A stretch of DNA of 64,000 nucleotides from positions 434,001 to 498,000 of the forward strand of contig NZ_CP029145.1 in the NCBI RefSeq assembly GCF_003149515.1. The letters run 5' to 3'. Shown piece by piece: positions 35,986 through 44,886 of the stretch (within the stretch, counting starts at the first letter, position 1; each line of letters opens with the position of its first letter). Below the pieces are notes generated by a model. The model saw only the letters and a list, made by a program, of their open reading frames with translations. It was not told the DNA's origin and made no database searches. A program made the translations under genes and the position numbers. The stretch comes from Hymenobacter nivis (lineage in GTDB: Bacteria; Bacteroidota; Bacteroidia; Cytophagales; Hymenobacteraceae).

Positions 35986-38900
35986 ATGTCCCTTGTCGAG
36001 GCCCCCACACCTGCCAACTTCTCCCCCGAGTTGCTGCCCGCCCTGCTCGACCTCTCGCTGACGGGCGTGGTGTTGTACGAGCCCGTGCGCGGTGCGGGCG
36101 GCGCGGTGGTGGACCTGGCCTTTGCCTACCTCAACCCCGCCGCCCAGCGGATGCTGCGCCTGCCGGCCCGGCCCGCGGCCACCTTCCTGGCGCAGTTTCC
36201 GGACGCCCGCACCAGCGGGAGCTTTACCTTTCACCGCGATACCTTGTTGGGCGATGCGCCGGGCCAGTTCGAGATTAATTACCAGGCCGATGGCTACGAC
36301 AACTACTTCCGGGTAGCGGCCCGGCGGGTGGGTGGCCAGCTGCTGGTGAGCTTCATCGACACCGCCGGCCAGCCCCGCACGCCCGTGGAAGAGGCCCTGC
36401 GCGCCAGCCAGGCCCGCGAGCAGGCTGCCGGTGCCAAGGCCGAGTGCCAGCGCCGCCAGCTCGACAACGTGCTGATGCAGGCCCCGGCCATGATTTGCGT
36501 ATTTGAGGGCCCTGGCCACCGCCTCCAGTTCGCGAGCGGGCCCTACCAGGCCCTGGTAGGCAGCCGCCCGCTGTTGGGCCGGCCCATTGCCGAGGCCGTG
36601 CCCGTGCTGGCTGGCCAGCCCATTATTGGCTTGCTCGACGTCGTATACCGCACCGGCGAGGCATTTTTTGCTGCCGAGAGGCTCGTGCGGCTCGACCTCG
36701 ACGGCCCGGGCCCCGCCGCGCTGGGGGAGCGCTACTACAACTTCACCTACCAGCCCCGCCGCGACTTGGCCGGGACCGTCGACGGCATCCTGGTGTTTGC
36801 CTACGACGTGACGGGCCAGGTGCAGGCCCGCCGCACAGTGGAAGCCAGTGCCTGGCCGGCGGCGGCGCTGAACGGCCAGCTGGATGTGCTCAACGAGGAG
36901 CTAGCCGCCACCAACGAGGAGCTAGCCGCCACCAACGAGGAGCTAGCCGCCACCAACGAGGAGCTAGCCGTCACCAACGAGGAGCTAGCCGTCACCAACG
37001 AGGAGCTAGCCGTCACCAACGAGGAGCTAGCCGTCACCAACGAGGAATCGCGGGTCACCAACGAAGAATCGCGGGTTACCAACGAGGAACTGCTGATCAC
37101 CAACGAGGAGTTGGGGCGCACCCAGCAGAAGCTGGAAGCCACCAACCGGGCCCTGGTGAACGCTGCCTGCCGTGCCGCCGACGCGCAAGCCGCCGCCGAA
37201 GCCGCGCGCGCCGAGCTGGCGCGGGTGCTGGAGGGGGCCCCGGTGGCTTTTTCCTTGTTTCGGGGGGCCACGCACGTCGTCGAGTTGGCCAACGCCGAAA
37301 TGACTGGCATTTGGGGCCAGCCGCCGGCCCAGGTGCTAGGCCGGCCCATCCTGGAAGTTCTGCCCGAAATCGTGGCCCAGGGCTTCGCGGACATTTTTGA
37401 CGACATTTTCCGCAACGGCACGCCCTACGATTTTCAGGAAGCTCCCGTAACCATCAACCGGCCCCACGCTGGCCGGCCTACGCTGGGCTACTTCAACATC
37501 GCCTACCGGCCCCAGTACGACGCGCAGGGATGCATTGGGGGCATCGTGACGCTGGCCACGGAGGTAACCGAGCAGGTGCTGGCCCGCCAGCAGGTGCAGG
37601 CGCTGAATGAGGAGCTGGCCGCCATCAACGAGGAGCTGCGGGCCAGCAACGAAGAGTTTTTGTCGTCCAATACGGCCCTGGCCGAGGCCCAGCAGGCGCT
37701 GGGGGCCCTCAACCAGGAGCTGGAGGCCCGCGTGGCGCGGCGCACCGAGGAGGTGCGCGCCGCCCTGGCCGCGGCCGAGCAGCAGCGCGAGCAGCTGCGG
37801 GTGCAGCAGGGCCTGCTGCGCCAGATACTGGGGCAGGTGCCGGCCGCCATTGCCACGCTCATGGGCCCCCAGCACCGCTATTCGTTCTTCAACGACCAGT
37901 ACCAGGGCCTGGTCACCGGCCGCGCCCGGTTGGATGCGGCCGTGGCCGAGGTGCTCCCCGAATTGGTGACGCAGGGTCTCGTCGATTTGCTGGACAAAGT
38001 GTACGCCACGGGCCAGCCCTGGGCGGGCGTCGAAACGCCTATCCTGTTCCACGACGTGCACACCGGCCAGCCCGTGCAGCGGTACCTGGACTTTGCGTAC
38101 CAGCCGCTGTTCGACGGGCAAGACCAGATTCAAGGTGTTCTGGCCTTCGTTGTGGACGCGACCGAAAAAGTGCTGGCCCGCCAGCAGCTCGACGCCCTGC
38201 AGGCCGAGCTGCTGGCCACTGCCCAGCACCGGGCTGAGGAGCGCGAGGCCCTCTACCTGGTGTTCGAGCAAACCCCGGCCGCCGTGCTGCTGCTGCGCGA
38301 GGCCGGGCACCGAATCGAATACTTCAACCCCGCCTACCAAGCCCTGTTTCCGGGCCGGTTGCTGCGGGGCCACCTCCTGGCCGATGTTCAGCTCGAAATC
38401 GTCGAGCAGGGTTTCGTGGCCTTGCTCGACGAGGTGTACCGCACGGGCCGGCCCTACATGGGCACCGAGGTCCCCATGCGCTTCGTGCCTGCCCCGGGCC
38501 AATCGGCCGAAACTGCCTACTTCAATTTTACCTACCAGCCCCACGTCGAGCAGGGCCAGGTGGTGGGTATTTCCGTGTTTGCCTACGAAGTAACCGAGCA
38601 AGTGAAGGCCCGCCAGCAGCGCGAGGCCCAGCAGGGCGAGTTGCAGCGGGTGTTCGAGCAGGCCCCGGTGGCCATCTGCGTGTTCCGGGGCCCCCACTAC
38701 ACGCTGGACGTCATCAACCCCTCCATGGCCCTGATACTGGGCCGCCCGCTGGCGCACTTGCTGGGCCAGCCCATTTTTGAGGTCCTGCCCGAGCTGCAAA
38801 CCCAGGGCTTGCCCGAGCTGCTGGCCGAGGTGTGGCGCACCGGGCAGCCATTTGTGGCCTTGGAGCGGCCGGTGCAGTTTGGCTACCACCCCCTGGGCGC

Positions 38901-39786
38901 GCCGGGCTACTTCAACTTCGTGTACGAGCCCTTGCGCGACGAGCAGGGCCAGGTGGTGGCCGTTATCAGCATGGCCGTGGAGGTGACGGACCAGGTGCTG
39001 GCCCAGGCCCAGGTGCAGGCGCTGAACGAGGAGCTGGCCGCCATCAACGAAGAATTGCGGGCTACCAACGAAGAGCTGGGCGACACTAACGACCGCCTCA
39101 GCCGCACCAACGCCGACCTGGACACGTTCGTGTACATGGCCTCGCACGACCTCAAGGCGCCCATTGCCAACATTGAGGGCCTGCTCGAAGCCCTGCGCGA
39201 GCAGCTGCCCCCGGCGGCCCTGCAAGCCGAGCTGGTGCCCCGCCTGCTGGCCATGATGCAGGGGGCCGTCGAGCGCTTCCAGCAAACGCTGGGGCACCTC
39301 ACCGATGTATCCAAGCTCCAGCTGTACCAGTCCCAGCCCCCCGAGCCCGTGGAGCTGACAACCCTGGTCGAGGCCATCCGCCTCGACCTGGCCCCGCTGC
39401 TGGCCGCCACCCGCGCCACCCTGGTGGTGGAGCTGGCAGCGGTGCCCACCGTCAATTTCTCGCCCAAAAACCTGCGTAGCATCCTCTACAACCTACTCAG
39501 CAACGCGGCCAAGTACCACGCGCCCGGCCGCCCGCCCGTGGTGGTCCTGCGCGGCCGCCGCGCCGCTGGCCGGGTGCTGCTCGAAGTAGAAGACAACGGC
39601 CTCGGCCTTAGCCCTGAGCAGCAGGAACGGCTGTTTGGCATGTTTCAGCGGTTGCATGACCACGTGGAGGGCTCGGGCGTGGGCCTGTACACGGTCAAGA
39701 AAATTGTGGAAAACGCCGGCGGCACCATCGCCGTGCACAGCCAGCTGGGCGTGGGTTCTACCTTCACCGTAACCTTGCCCGGCTAG
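35986..39786 (+). CDS. Six-PAS sensor histidine kinase with heptad-repeat coiled coil
   Basis: A 1266-residue protein from ATG 35986, with no membrane segment, so a cytosolic sensor. Six PAS domains can be recognised by recurrent blocks such as QAPAMICVFEGP, EVLPEIVAQGF, LLDEVYRTGRPY and YFNFTYQP, at roughly residues 10-130, 155-285, 400-530, 605-740, 745-875 and 885-1010. Between PAS2 and PAS3 lies a coiled coil of heptads NEELAVT/NEELAAT (about 304-380). The kinase core has the phospho-accepting His in YMASHDLKAP, the N box SILYNLLSNAAKYH and G boxes DNGLGL and GSGVGLYTVKK. It pairs with the response regulator 24 bases downstream. Ligands of the PAS domains are unknown. Confidence 0.92.
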   Translation: MSLVEAPTPANFSPELLPALLDLSLTGVVLYEPVRGAGGAVVDLAFAYLNPAAQRMLRLPARPAATFLAQFPDARTSGSFTFHRDTLLGDAPGQFEINYQADGYDNYFRVAARRVGGQLLVSFIDTAGQPRTPVEEALRASQAREQAAGAKAECQRRQLDNVLMQAPAMICVFEGPGHRLQFASGPYQALVGSRPLLGRPIAEAVPVLAGQPIIGLLDVVYRTGEAFFAAERLVRLDLDGPGPAALGERYYNFTYQPRRDLAGTVDGILVFAYDVTGQVQARRTVEASAWPAAALNGQLDVLNEELAATNEELAATNEELAATNEELAVTNEELAVTNEELAVTNEELAVTNEESRVTNEESRVTNEELLITNEELGRTQQKLEATNRALVNAACRAADAQAAAEAARAELARVLEGAPVAFSLFRGATHVVELANAEMTGIWGQPPAQVLGRPILEVLPEIVAQGFADIFDDIFRNGTPYDFQEAPVTINRPHAGRPTLGYFNIAYRPQYDAQGCIGGIVTLATEVTEQVLARQQVQALNEELAAINEELRASNEEFLSSNTALAEAQQALGALNQELEARVARRTEEVRAALAAAEQQREQLRVQQGLLRQILGQVPAAIATLMGPQHRYSFFNDQYQGLVTGRARLDAAVAEVLPELVTQGLVDLLDKVYATGQPWAGVETPILFHDVHTGQPVQRYLDFAYQPLFDGQDQIQGVLAFVVDATEKVLARQQLDALQAELLATAQHRAEEREALYLVFEQTPAAVLLLREAGHRIEYFNPAYQALFPGRLLRGHLLADVQLEIVEQGFVALLDEVYRTGRPYMGTEVPMRFVPAPGQSAETAYFNFTYQPHVEQGQVVGISVFAYEVTEQVKARQQREAQQGELQRVFEQAPVAICVFRGPHYTLDVINPSMALILGRPLAHLLGQPIFEVLPELQTQGLPELLAEVWRTGQPFVALERPVQFGYHPLGAPGYFNFVYEPLRDEQGQVVAVISMAVEVTDQVLAQAQVQALNEELAAINEELRATNEELGDTNDRLSRTNADLDTFVYMASHDLKAPIANIEGLLEALREQLPPAALQAELVPRLLAMMQGAVERFQQTLGHLTDVSKLQLYQSQPPEPVELTTLVEAIRLDLAPLLAATRATLVVELAAVPTVNFSPKNLRSILYNLLSNAAKYHAPGRPPVVVLRGRRAAGRVLLEVEDNGLGLSPEQQERLFGMFQRLHDHVEGSGVGLYTVKKIVENAGGTIAVHSQLGVGSTFTVTLPG
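36895..37125 (+). repeat. Eleven tandem 21-bp units inside the PAS kinase gene
   Basis: Units of 21 bp each encode one heptad (EELAATN, EELAVTN, EESRVTN, EELLITN). The first three and the next four are each nearly identical at DNA level, so this is a minisatellite prone to copy-number change in steps of exactly one heptad. Confidence 0.92.
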
Positions 39787-39809
39787 CTCCCGCCGGTTAT
39801 TCGTGCCCC

Positions 39810-40199
39810 ATGCCCCTGCTTTCCTGCGTGCTGCTCGTCGATGACGCCCCCACCACTAATTTTCTGAACCAGCTGCTGCTGAAGAATATGGCTGTGGCCA
39901 TCCGCTGCCTGGTAGCCGAAAACGGCGCCCAGGCCCTGGCCCTGCTCGACAGCGCCTGCGCGACGCCGGGCCCCGTCCTGGTACTGCTCGACGTGAACAT
40001 GCCCGTGCTCGGCGGCATTGCCTTTTTGGAAGCCTACCAGCAGTTGCTCGCGGCCCAGCGGGCGGCCGTGGTGGTGGTGCTCACCACTACCCCGCACCCC
40101 CACGACCTGGCCCGCCTCCAGGCGCTGCCCATCGCCGGGCTCGTCAGCAAGCCCCTCACCCGGCCCAAAATAGCCGAGTTGCTGGCGCTGCACTTTTGA
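39810..40199 (+). CDS. Single-domain response regulator
   Basis: A 129-residue CheY-like receiver. The acidic pocket is Asp11-Asp12, the phospho-acceptor is Asp61 in LLDVNMPV, the Thr is in VVLTTTPH and the Lys in LVSKPLT. There is no output domain, so it signals by protein contact. It follows the PAS kinase by 24 bases and is almost certainly its partner. Confidence 0.9.
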   Translation: MPLLSCVLLVDDAPTTNFLNQLLLKNMAVAIRCLVAENGAQALALLDSACATPGPVLVLLDVNMPVLGGIAFLEAYQQLLAAQRAAVVVVLTTTPHPHDLARLQALPIAGLVSKPLTRPKIAELLALHF

Positions 40200-40250
40200 G
40201 CGGATAGTTGCCAGTTGTTCATTGTCCGTTGTTCGCTTTTGACCGATGCC

Positions 40251-41513
40251 TACTCTACCCTACGATTTCCACAGGTATTTGATACAGAGTAATTTGCCTG
40301 ATTAGCCAATCGAATAGGGTTTCGACCATTCGGGCTACCTTGGTTGATGCATCCGTTTCGGGGCGGGTGAGTTGGCGAACGATATTCAAGCCGTGGCGGC
40401 TCAAACTCGTGGCGCGATAGCCGTGGTTTTTGTGCGCGAGTGGCTTGCGCCGGTCCGCCGCCTGTCCCACACTCAGGCAAAACGCGTAGGCCAGGCTGAC
40501 CAGGGCGACGAGTTTGCGCAGCTTGTCGTGGCAGCGCAAGTGGCTGTTTTCCAGGTTAAATCCCCTGCCTTTCAGGTTCTGAAAACACTGTTCGATGGTC
40601 CAGCGCTTCGCGTAGAATTGCCCCAGTGACGTCAGGCCGGACGTGCCAAAGAGAAAGAGGAACTCCCCGCCTTCGAGCGCTTTGACCCAGGCTTGCCCCC
40701 ACACGCCATCGACCTGCACCTGGGCGAAACGCCGGACCTGCCCCACGCTCAGGCCCAGGTCGGCAATGGCGCGACGGCTCCCGCTTTCAGCGGTCAGCAA
40801 GTGGTGCTTGGGCAGGCGCATGACAAAATTCAAGCCGTTGTCTTTGAGCCACTTCAGCCACATATGACCGACGAACTCGCGGTCCCCGAGCACCAGCCCG
40901 ATGCGTTCGCGGCCCAGCAGGGCCACGCAGGCTTCGAGCACGGCGATGCGCTGGGCGGCGTTGGAGTTGCCGCTGCGGTTGTCGAGCAATTCCCAGTAGA
41001 GCGGTACGTGCCACGCCCCGCAGCCCACGGTGACGAGCAGGATGTTGACCTGGCACCGGCCAAAGTCCCATTCGGTGCGGTCCAGGCACAGGCGCAGCTT
41101 GCCCGTGGCCGGTAATAAGGCGATTACCAGACGGGCCAGGGCCAGGTAGTCGGGTTGCACGGTGCGAAAGAAGTGCTGAATCCGGGTTTCGTTCGAGGCC
41201 GGTTTGACCGCGTCGTTCAGGTGCTGGGCGACTTCGCAGAAGTGCACGTTGCGGCTCTTTATCAGGCCGATAACGAACTGGGCGATGAACTTCTGCCGCG
41301 AGAGGTGGCCCACCAGGGGCACCAGCTGTAAAACGGTCGTAATTTTGGCGATGAGGCGTTGCTTCACGGGGCGGGAAGGGCTTTGTTGGCGTTGGAACCA
41401 CAAAGGTCGGCCCGCCCCGTTTAGCAAAAAAACCCTGCAAACACGCCGTAGAGGCTGTTATAAGGCCTCAAAAACCTGAATAGCAAATAGTTGAAAAATC
41501 GTAGGGTAGAGTA
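40251..41513 (-). mobile_element. Intact IS4-family insertion sequence, 1263 bp
   Basis: Inverted repeats TACTCTACCCTACGATTT stand at both ends. The flanks are a perfect 9-bp target duplication ACCGATGCC (40242-40250 and 41514-41522), so the insertion is recent. It has one transposase gene, whose stop codon lies inside the left inverted repeat. A decayed relative lies at 12588-13858. Confidence 0.93.
40255..41427 (-). CDS. IS4-family transposase
   Basis: A 390-residue DDE transposase. The acidic residues are in CLDRTEWDFG, LGDREFVGHM and the YREK-type block YAKRWTIEQCFQNLKGRGF. The frame is intact, so the element may be active. The first 20 residues may not be used: a GTG at 41367 (KQRLIAKITTV) matches the start of the related copy. 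The C-terminus ends in the inverted repeat. Confidence 0.9.
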   Translation of the reverse strand: MLNGAGRPLWFQRQQSPSRPVKQRLIAKITTVLQLVPLVGHLSRQKFIAQFVIGLIKSRNVHFCEVAQHLNDAVKPASNETRIQHFFRTVQPDYLALARLVIALLPATGKLRLCLDRTEWDFGRCQVNILLVTVGCGAWHVPLYWELLDNRSGNSNAAQRIAVLEACVALLGRERIGLVLGDREFVGHMWLKWLKDNGLNFVMRLPKHHLLTAESGSRRAIADLGLSVGQVRRFAQVQVDGVWGQAWVKALEGGEFLFLFGTSGLTSLGQFYAKRWTIEQCFQNLKGRGFNLENSHLRCHDKLRKLVALVSLAYAFCLSVGQAADRRKPLAHKNHGYRATSLSRHGLNIVRQLTRPETDASTKVARMVETLFDWLIRQITLYQIPVEIVG

Positions 41514-41558
41514 ACCGATGCCTTATCCCCTTACCGACAACTGACAACTAACGGGCTC

Positions 41559-42620
41559 CTACACTGTGTGCAGAATCACGTACAGCGAAACCGTGGAAAT
41601 AACTGCCCACAGCAGCATGCCCAGCACGTAGGGTTTGGCGCCCACCGAGCGTACCACCGCGGCCGACAGCCCCGCGCCGATGAAAAAAAGCGTCACCGTA
41701 AGGCCAATTTTGGCCAGGTGAACCATCGGGGCCCCCAAGGGCTGCACGGCGGGCACAAAGGTATTGAGGAGCATGGCCCCGATAAAGCCGAAGATGAAGT
41801 AGGGGATCTTAACTTTTACGTCTTTCTGTTTGAAGATCAATGAGGTGCCAATGGCAACGGGGATGATCCACAGGGCCCGGGCCAGCTTCACGGTGGTAGC
41901 TACTCCCAAGGCTTGGTTGCCGTAGGCGGCCGCCGCGCCCACCACCGAGCTGGTGTCGTGGATGGCAATGGCGCACCACAGGCCAAACTGGTTCTGGCTC
42001 ATGTGCAGGGCATGGCCGATGGGCGGAAAGGCAAACAGCGCCAGGGCATTCAGCACGAACACCGTGCCCAGGGCCACCGACATTTCCTCGTCTTTGGCCC
42101 GCAGCACCGGCCCGATGGCCGCAATGGCCGAGCCCCCGCAAATAGCAGTGCCGCACGAGATGAGGTGCACCACGCGCCGCCCCAGCCCCAGCCACCTGCC
42201 CACGAAGTAGCCCAGCGTGAGCGTGCCGAAAATGGAAACAACCGTGAACAGGATGCCTTCCTTGCCGGCCTGCACCGCGGCGTGGGCGTTCATGCCGAAG
42301 CCCAGCCCAATTACCGAAAATTGCAGCAGTTTGTGGGTGAGGGCCTTGGTGCGGGCCGGGAAGGGGTTGCCCACCGTTTGGGCTAGCACCAGGCCCAGCG
42401 CCAAGGCCACAGGCGGCGAGGCCCAGGGCGTGAGGCAGAACGCCAGGAATAGCCCAAACACCACCTGGCGCAGCGTAAATGCCCGCCCAAAAACCACGCG
42501 CGGCGTGTGCAGGTGGCGAAAGAAGCCCGTGGTTTCGTTGGGCGCAGGGGCCCCAGCAGTGGCCGGAACGGTAGCAGGGTCAGGCTGGGTGGTATGCGGT
42601 GAAGGAAACAAGGTCGACAC
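41559..42620 (-). CDS. yeiH: YeiH family putative sulfate exporter (UPF0324)
   Basis: A 353-residue membrane protein with about ten helices after a Pro/Ala-rich N-terminal tail of about 40 residues. The family blocks VIGLGFGMNAHAAVQAGKEG, SCGTAICGGSAIAAIGPV and IHDTSSVVGAAAAYG are all present. Members are annotated as sulfate or small organosulfonate exporters; transport has been little tested. The LysR regulator gene lies 219 bases upstream in the same direction, a common arrangement for yeiH. Confidence 0.88.
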   Translation of the reverse strand: MSTLFPSPHTTQPDPATVPATAGAPAPNETTGFFRHLHTPRVVFGRAFTLRQVVFGLFLAFCLTPWASPPVALALGLVLAQTVGNPFPARTKALTHKLLQFSVIGLGFGMNAHAAVQAGKEGILFTVVSIFGTLTLGYFVGRWLGLGRRVVHLISCGTAICGGSAIAAIGPVLRAKDEEMSVALGTVFVLNALALFAFPPIGHALHMSQNQFGLWCAIAIHDTSSVVGAAAAYGNQALGVATTVKLARALWIIPVAIGTSLIFKQKDVKVKIPYFIFGFIGAMLLNTFVPAVQPLGAPMVHLAKIGLTVTLFFIGAGLSAAVVRSVGAKPYVLGMLLWAVISTVSLYVILHTV

Positions 42621-42793
42621 AGCGCAGTGGGTTAAAAGCTGCCCAAAAGTACGACGTTGACTATCAGATAATTCATTCAGAAATGTTATTCTGAATAACC
42701 TCAGGTTATAATGGACCCCGGACTGCCGCGCCTGCCCTGCCTTGCCAGTCCCCGGGCGTGGGGAAAGGTTGAGGAAAACTAAAAAGAACGTCT

Positions 42794-42813
42794 GGCGGCC
42801 CCGCGAGGCCGCC
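42794..42813 (-). terminator. Terminator-like hairpin behind the LysR gene
   Basis: GGCGGCC and GGCCGCC pair around a six-base loop, 26 bases behind the LysR stop codon; read on the minus strand a T-rich stretch (GTTCTTTTTAG) follows about 5 bases later. Confidence 0.55.
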
Positions 42814-42839
42814 CGGCGAGCACAACCAAACGGCTTTGC

Positions 42840-43763
42840 CTACGTGCGCTCAGGCGCCCCGGGTTGGCACGCGCTTTGGGCAAAGCTTAAAAAGCGCTGC
42901 GCCGGCCGGGCCAGTGGCTGCCCTTGCACCCACACGGCCTCGAATTGCCGGGGCAGGCCCAGGCCCGCCACGGGCACAATTTCGAGCAGCCCCGCCGCCA
43001 GTTCGTGGTCCAGGGCCCGGCGCGACACGAAGCCCAGGGCCCCCGGCGCCGCCCCCAAGTAGCCCTTGATGGCCTCGGTACTATCCAGGTAAATAGCGAC
43101 GGTGAGGTCGCTGAGCTTGATTTTGGCCGCCCGCAGGGCAAATTCCAGGATTTCCAGCGTGCCCGAGCCGCGCTCGCGCAGCACCAGCGGGTGGGCCAGG
43201 GCCCCGGCCAGCGGCAATGGCTGGCCCGGCGGCCCGGCGGGCGTGGCCCGGCGTACGGCCACCAGCTCGTCGGGCAGCAGCAGCTCGTAGTGCAAATCGC
43301 GGCTCCGTGAGCGGCCTTCCACGAAGCCCAGGTCCAGCTCGCCGCGCAGCAGTGCGTCGGCAATATGCTCAGAATTCGCGCTCAGAAATGTGAGCTGCAC
43401 CTGCGGGTAGCGCGCCTGAAACGCGGGCAGCAGGCCCGGCAGCACGTACTGGCTGAGGGTGGTGCTGGCCCCCAGGCGCAGGCGGCCGGCGGCCTCGTCG
43501 GGGTTGCGCAGGGCCAGCAGCTGGTCGTCGAGCACCTGCTGGGCGGCGGCTACGGCCTCAGCGTGGGCCAGCAGCAGGCGGCCGGCTTCGGTGAGGGCTA
43601 CGCGGTTGCCGCGCCGCGCCAGCAGCCGCTGGCCGTACTGGGCCTCCAGCTCGCGGATGTGCTTGGTAACGGCCGGCTGGCTCACAAACAGCTCCTGGCC
43701 GGCTTTGGTAAAGCTCAGGTGCCGGGCCACGGCGGCAAACACGCGAAGGCGAAAATCGGACAT
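42840..43763 (-). CDS. LysR family transcriptional regulator
   Basis: A 307-residue regulator starting at ATG 43763. The N-terminal winged helix (residues 1-60, RLRVFAAVARHLSFTKAGQEL, QPAVTKHIRELEAQYG) is followed by the linker helix and a two-lobed ligand-binding domain (about 90-300). The downstream gene is yeiH on the same strand, so sulfur-compound control of yeiH is a reasonable inference. Confidence 0.9.
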   Translation of the reverse strand: MSDFRLRVFAAVARHLSFTKAGQELFVSQPAVTKHIRELEAQYGQRLLARRGNRVALTEAGRLLLAHAEAVAAAQQVLDDQLLALRNPDEAAGRLRLGASTTLSQYVLPGLLPAFQARYPQVQLTFLSANSEHIADALLRGELDLGFVEGRSRSRDLHYELLLPDELVAVRRATPAGPPGQPLPLAGALAHPLVLRERGSGTLEILEFALRAAKIKLSDLTVAIYLDSTEAIKGYLGAAPGALGFVSRRALDHELAAGLLEIVPVAGLGLPRQFEAVWVQGQPLARPAQRFLSFAQSACQPGAPERT

Positions 43764-43938
43764 GGTAGCAAAGTACGGGGCCCCGCGGTGGGGGGGGATG
43801 CCCTCCAAGGCCCTCGGCCACGCGGTGGGGGCCCTGGCCCTGGCACGGCGCTGGGCATAGCGGCGCGGAATTAGCCAAAAAGGAAAGGCGAGGAATGGTA
43901 AAATACTTTTCTTTGCAAGAACATCATGTCATCATTCT

Positions 43939-44874
43939 ATGAAAATACGCTATATACTTGCCCTATTAGCTCTAGCCGTTACGCCCGCCCTGGCCCAAAC
44001 CGCGCCGGGGGCCCTGCCCGCCGCGCCGCCGCCTGCCGCTGCACCCGCTACTGTGCCGCTGTGGCGCACCCAGGCCAAGGCCGGCCTCAACCTCAACGAG
44101 GCCACGCTGAGCAGCAACTGGCGCGGCGGTGGCGCCAATAGCCTGGGCCTGAGTGCGCTGGCCAACCTGCGGGCCGACCGCAAGCAGGGTATCCACAGCT
44201 TCGATAACGAGGCCGACTTACTGTTCGCCTTCTCCCAAACGGCCGGCCTCGGCTACCGCAAAACCCAGGACCGCCTCTACCTCGACACCAAGTACGGCCG
44301 GGGCCTGAGCGCGAAGTGGGACATGTTCCTGTCGCTGAACCTGCTTTCGCAGTTTGCCCCCGGCTACCGCTACGACGACAGCGGCGTGCAGCAGGTGTCG
44401 GACCTGTTCGCGCCCGCTTTTTTCACGGCTGCCTATGGCTTCGAATACCACCCCAATCCCACGTTTCACGTGCGCTTGTCGCCGTTTGCCCCGCGCCTCA
44501 CAGTGGTAGGCCGCGTCGAGCGGTTTGTGCCGGCGCTGGGGGCCACGCCCTACGGCGTGAACCCCGGCCACAGCACCCGTTGGGAGATTCTGGCCGCCCA
44601 GGTGCTGGCCGAGCTCGACCGCAACCTGGGCGCCAACATAAACCTGAAGGCGCGCTACGTGCTGTTTGCCAACTACGAAACCTTGGACCCCAAGCGCATC
44701 GACCACCGCCTCGACCTCACGCTCACAGCCAAGGTATCGCGCTTCGTCAACGTGTCGCTCAACGGCACGGCCCTCTACGATTACGACCAGGACAGCGCCA
44801 TTCAGTACAGCCAGGGCCTGACGCTGGGCGTGGCCTACGCCTTCCAGAACTTCGTCGATCCACCCAAGAAGTAG
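43939..44874 (+). CDS. DUF3078 family outer-membrane protein
   Basis: A 311-residue protein with signal peptide (ending ALAQ at 20), a short Ala/Pro linker and then beta-strand-rich sequence. The DUF3078 blocks are visible: AGLNLNEATLSSNWRGGGAN, FDNEADLLFAFSQT, RKTQDRLYLDTKYG, and late SLNGTALYDYDQD. It probably forms a small barrel; function unknown. It converges on the BLUF gene with only 12 bases between the stop codons. Confidence 0.88.
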   Translation: MKIRYILALLALAVTPALAQTAPGALPAAPPPAAAPATVPLWRTQAKAGLNLNEATLSSNWRGGGANSLGLSALANLRADRKQGIHSFDNEADLLFAFSQTAGLGYRKTQDRLYLDTKYGRGLSAKWDMFLSLNLLSQFAPGYRYDDSGVQQVSDLFAPAFFTAAYGFEYHPNPTFHVRLSPFAPRLTVVGRVERFVPALGATPYGVNPGHSTRWEILAAQVLAELDRNLGANINLKARYVLFANYETLDPKRIDHRLDLTLTAKVSRFVNVSLNGTALYDYDQDSAIQYSQGLTLGVAYAFQNFVDPPKK

Positions 44875-44886
44875 GCCGCACAGGGC

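Larger units (their letters stand above)
40206..41549. repeat. 7-bp-periodic palindrome, split by the IS4-type element
   Basis: The left arm (40206-40240) is made of heptamers AGTTGCC, AGTTGTT, CATTGTC, CGTTGTT, CGCTTTT. The right arm (41531-41549) read in complement is AGTTGTC, AGTTGTC, GGTAAGG. Between them lies the IS at 40251-41513, which inserted into the loop. Before insertion the whole palindrome would have been about 85 bp and sat between the response regulator and YeiH genes, which converge. Confidence 0.75.

Noticed and set aside
36895-37125. CRISPR-like regular repeats
   Set aside because: The 21-bp units are contiguous without spacers and encode coiled-coil heptads inside a gene.
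37336-39297. Long minus-strand open frame (653 codons) opposite the PAS kinase
   Set aside because: It is antisense to a clear multi-domain kinase; its composition (Gln/His/Leu-rich, no domain) is that of a GC-rich shadow frame.
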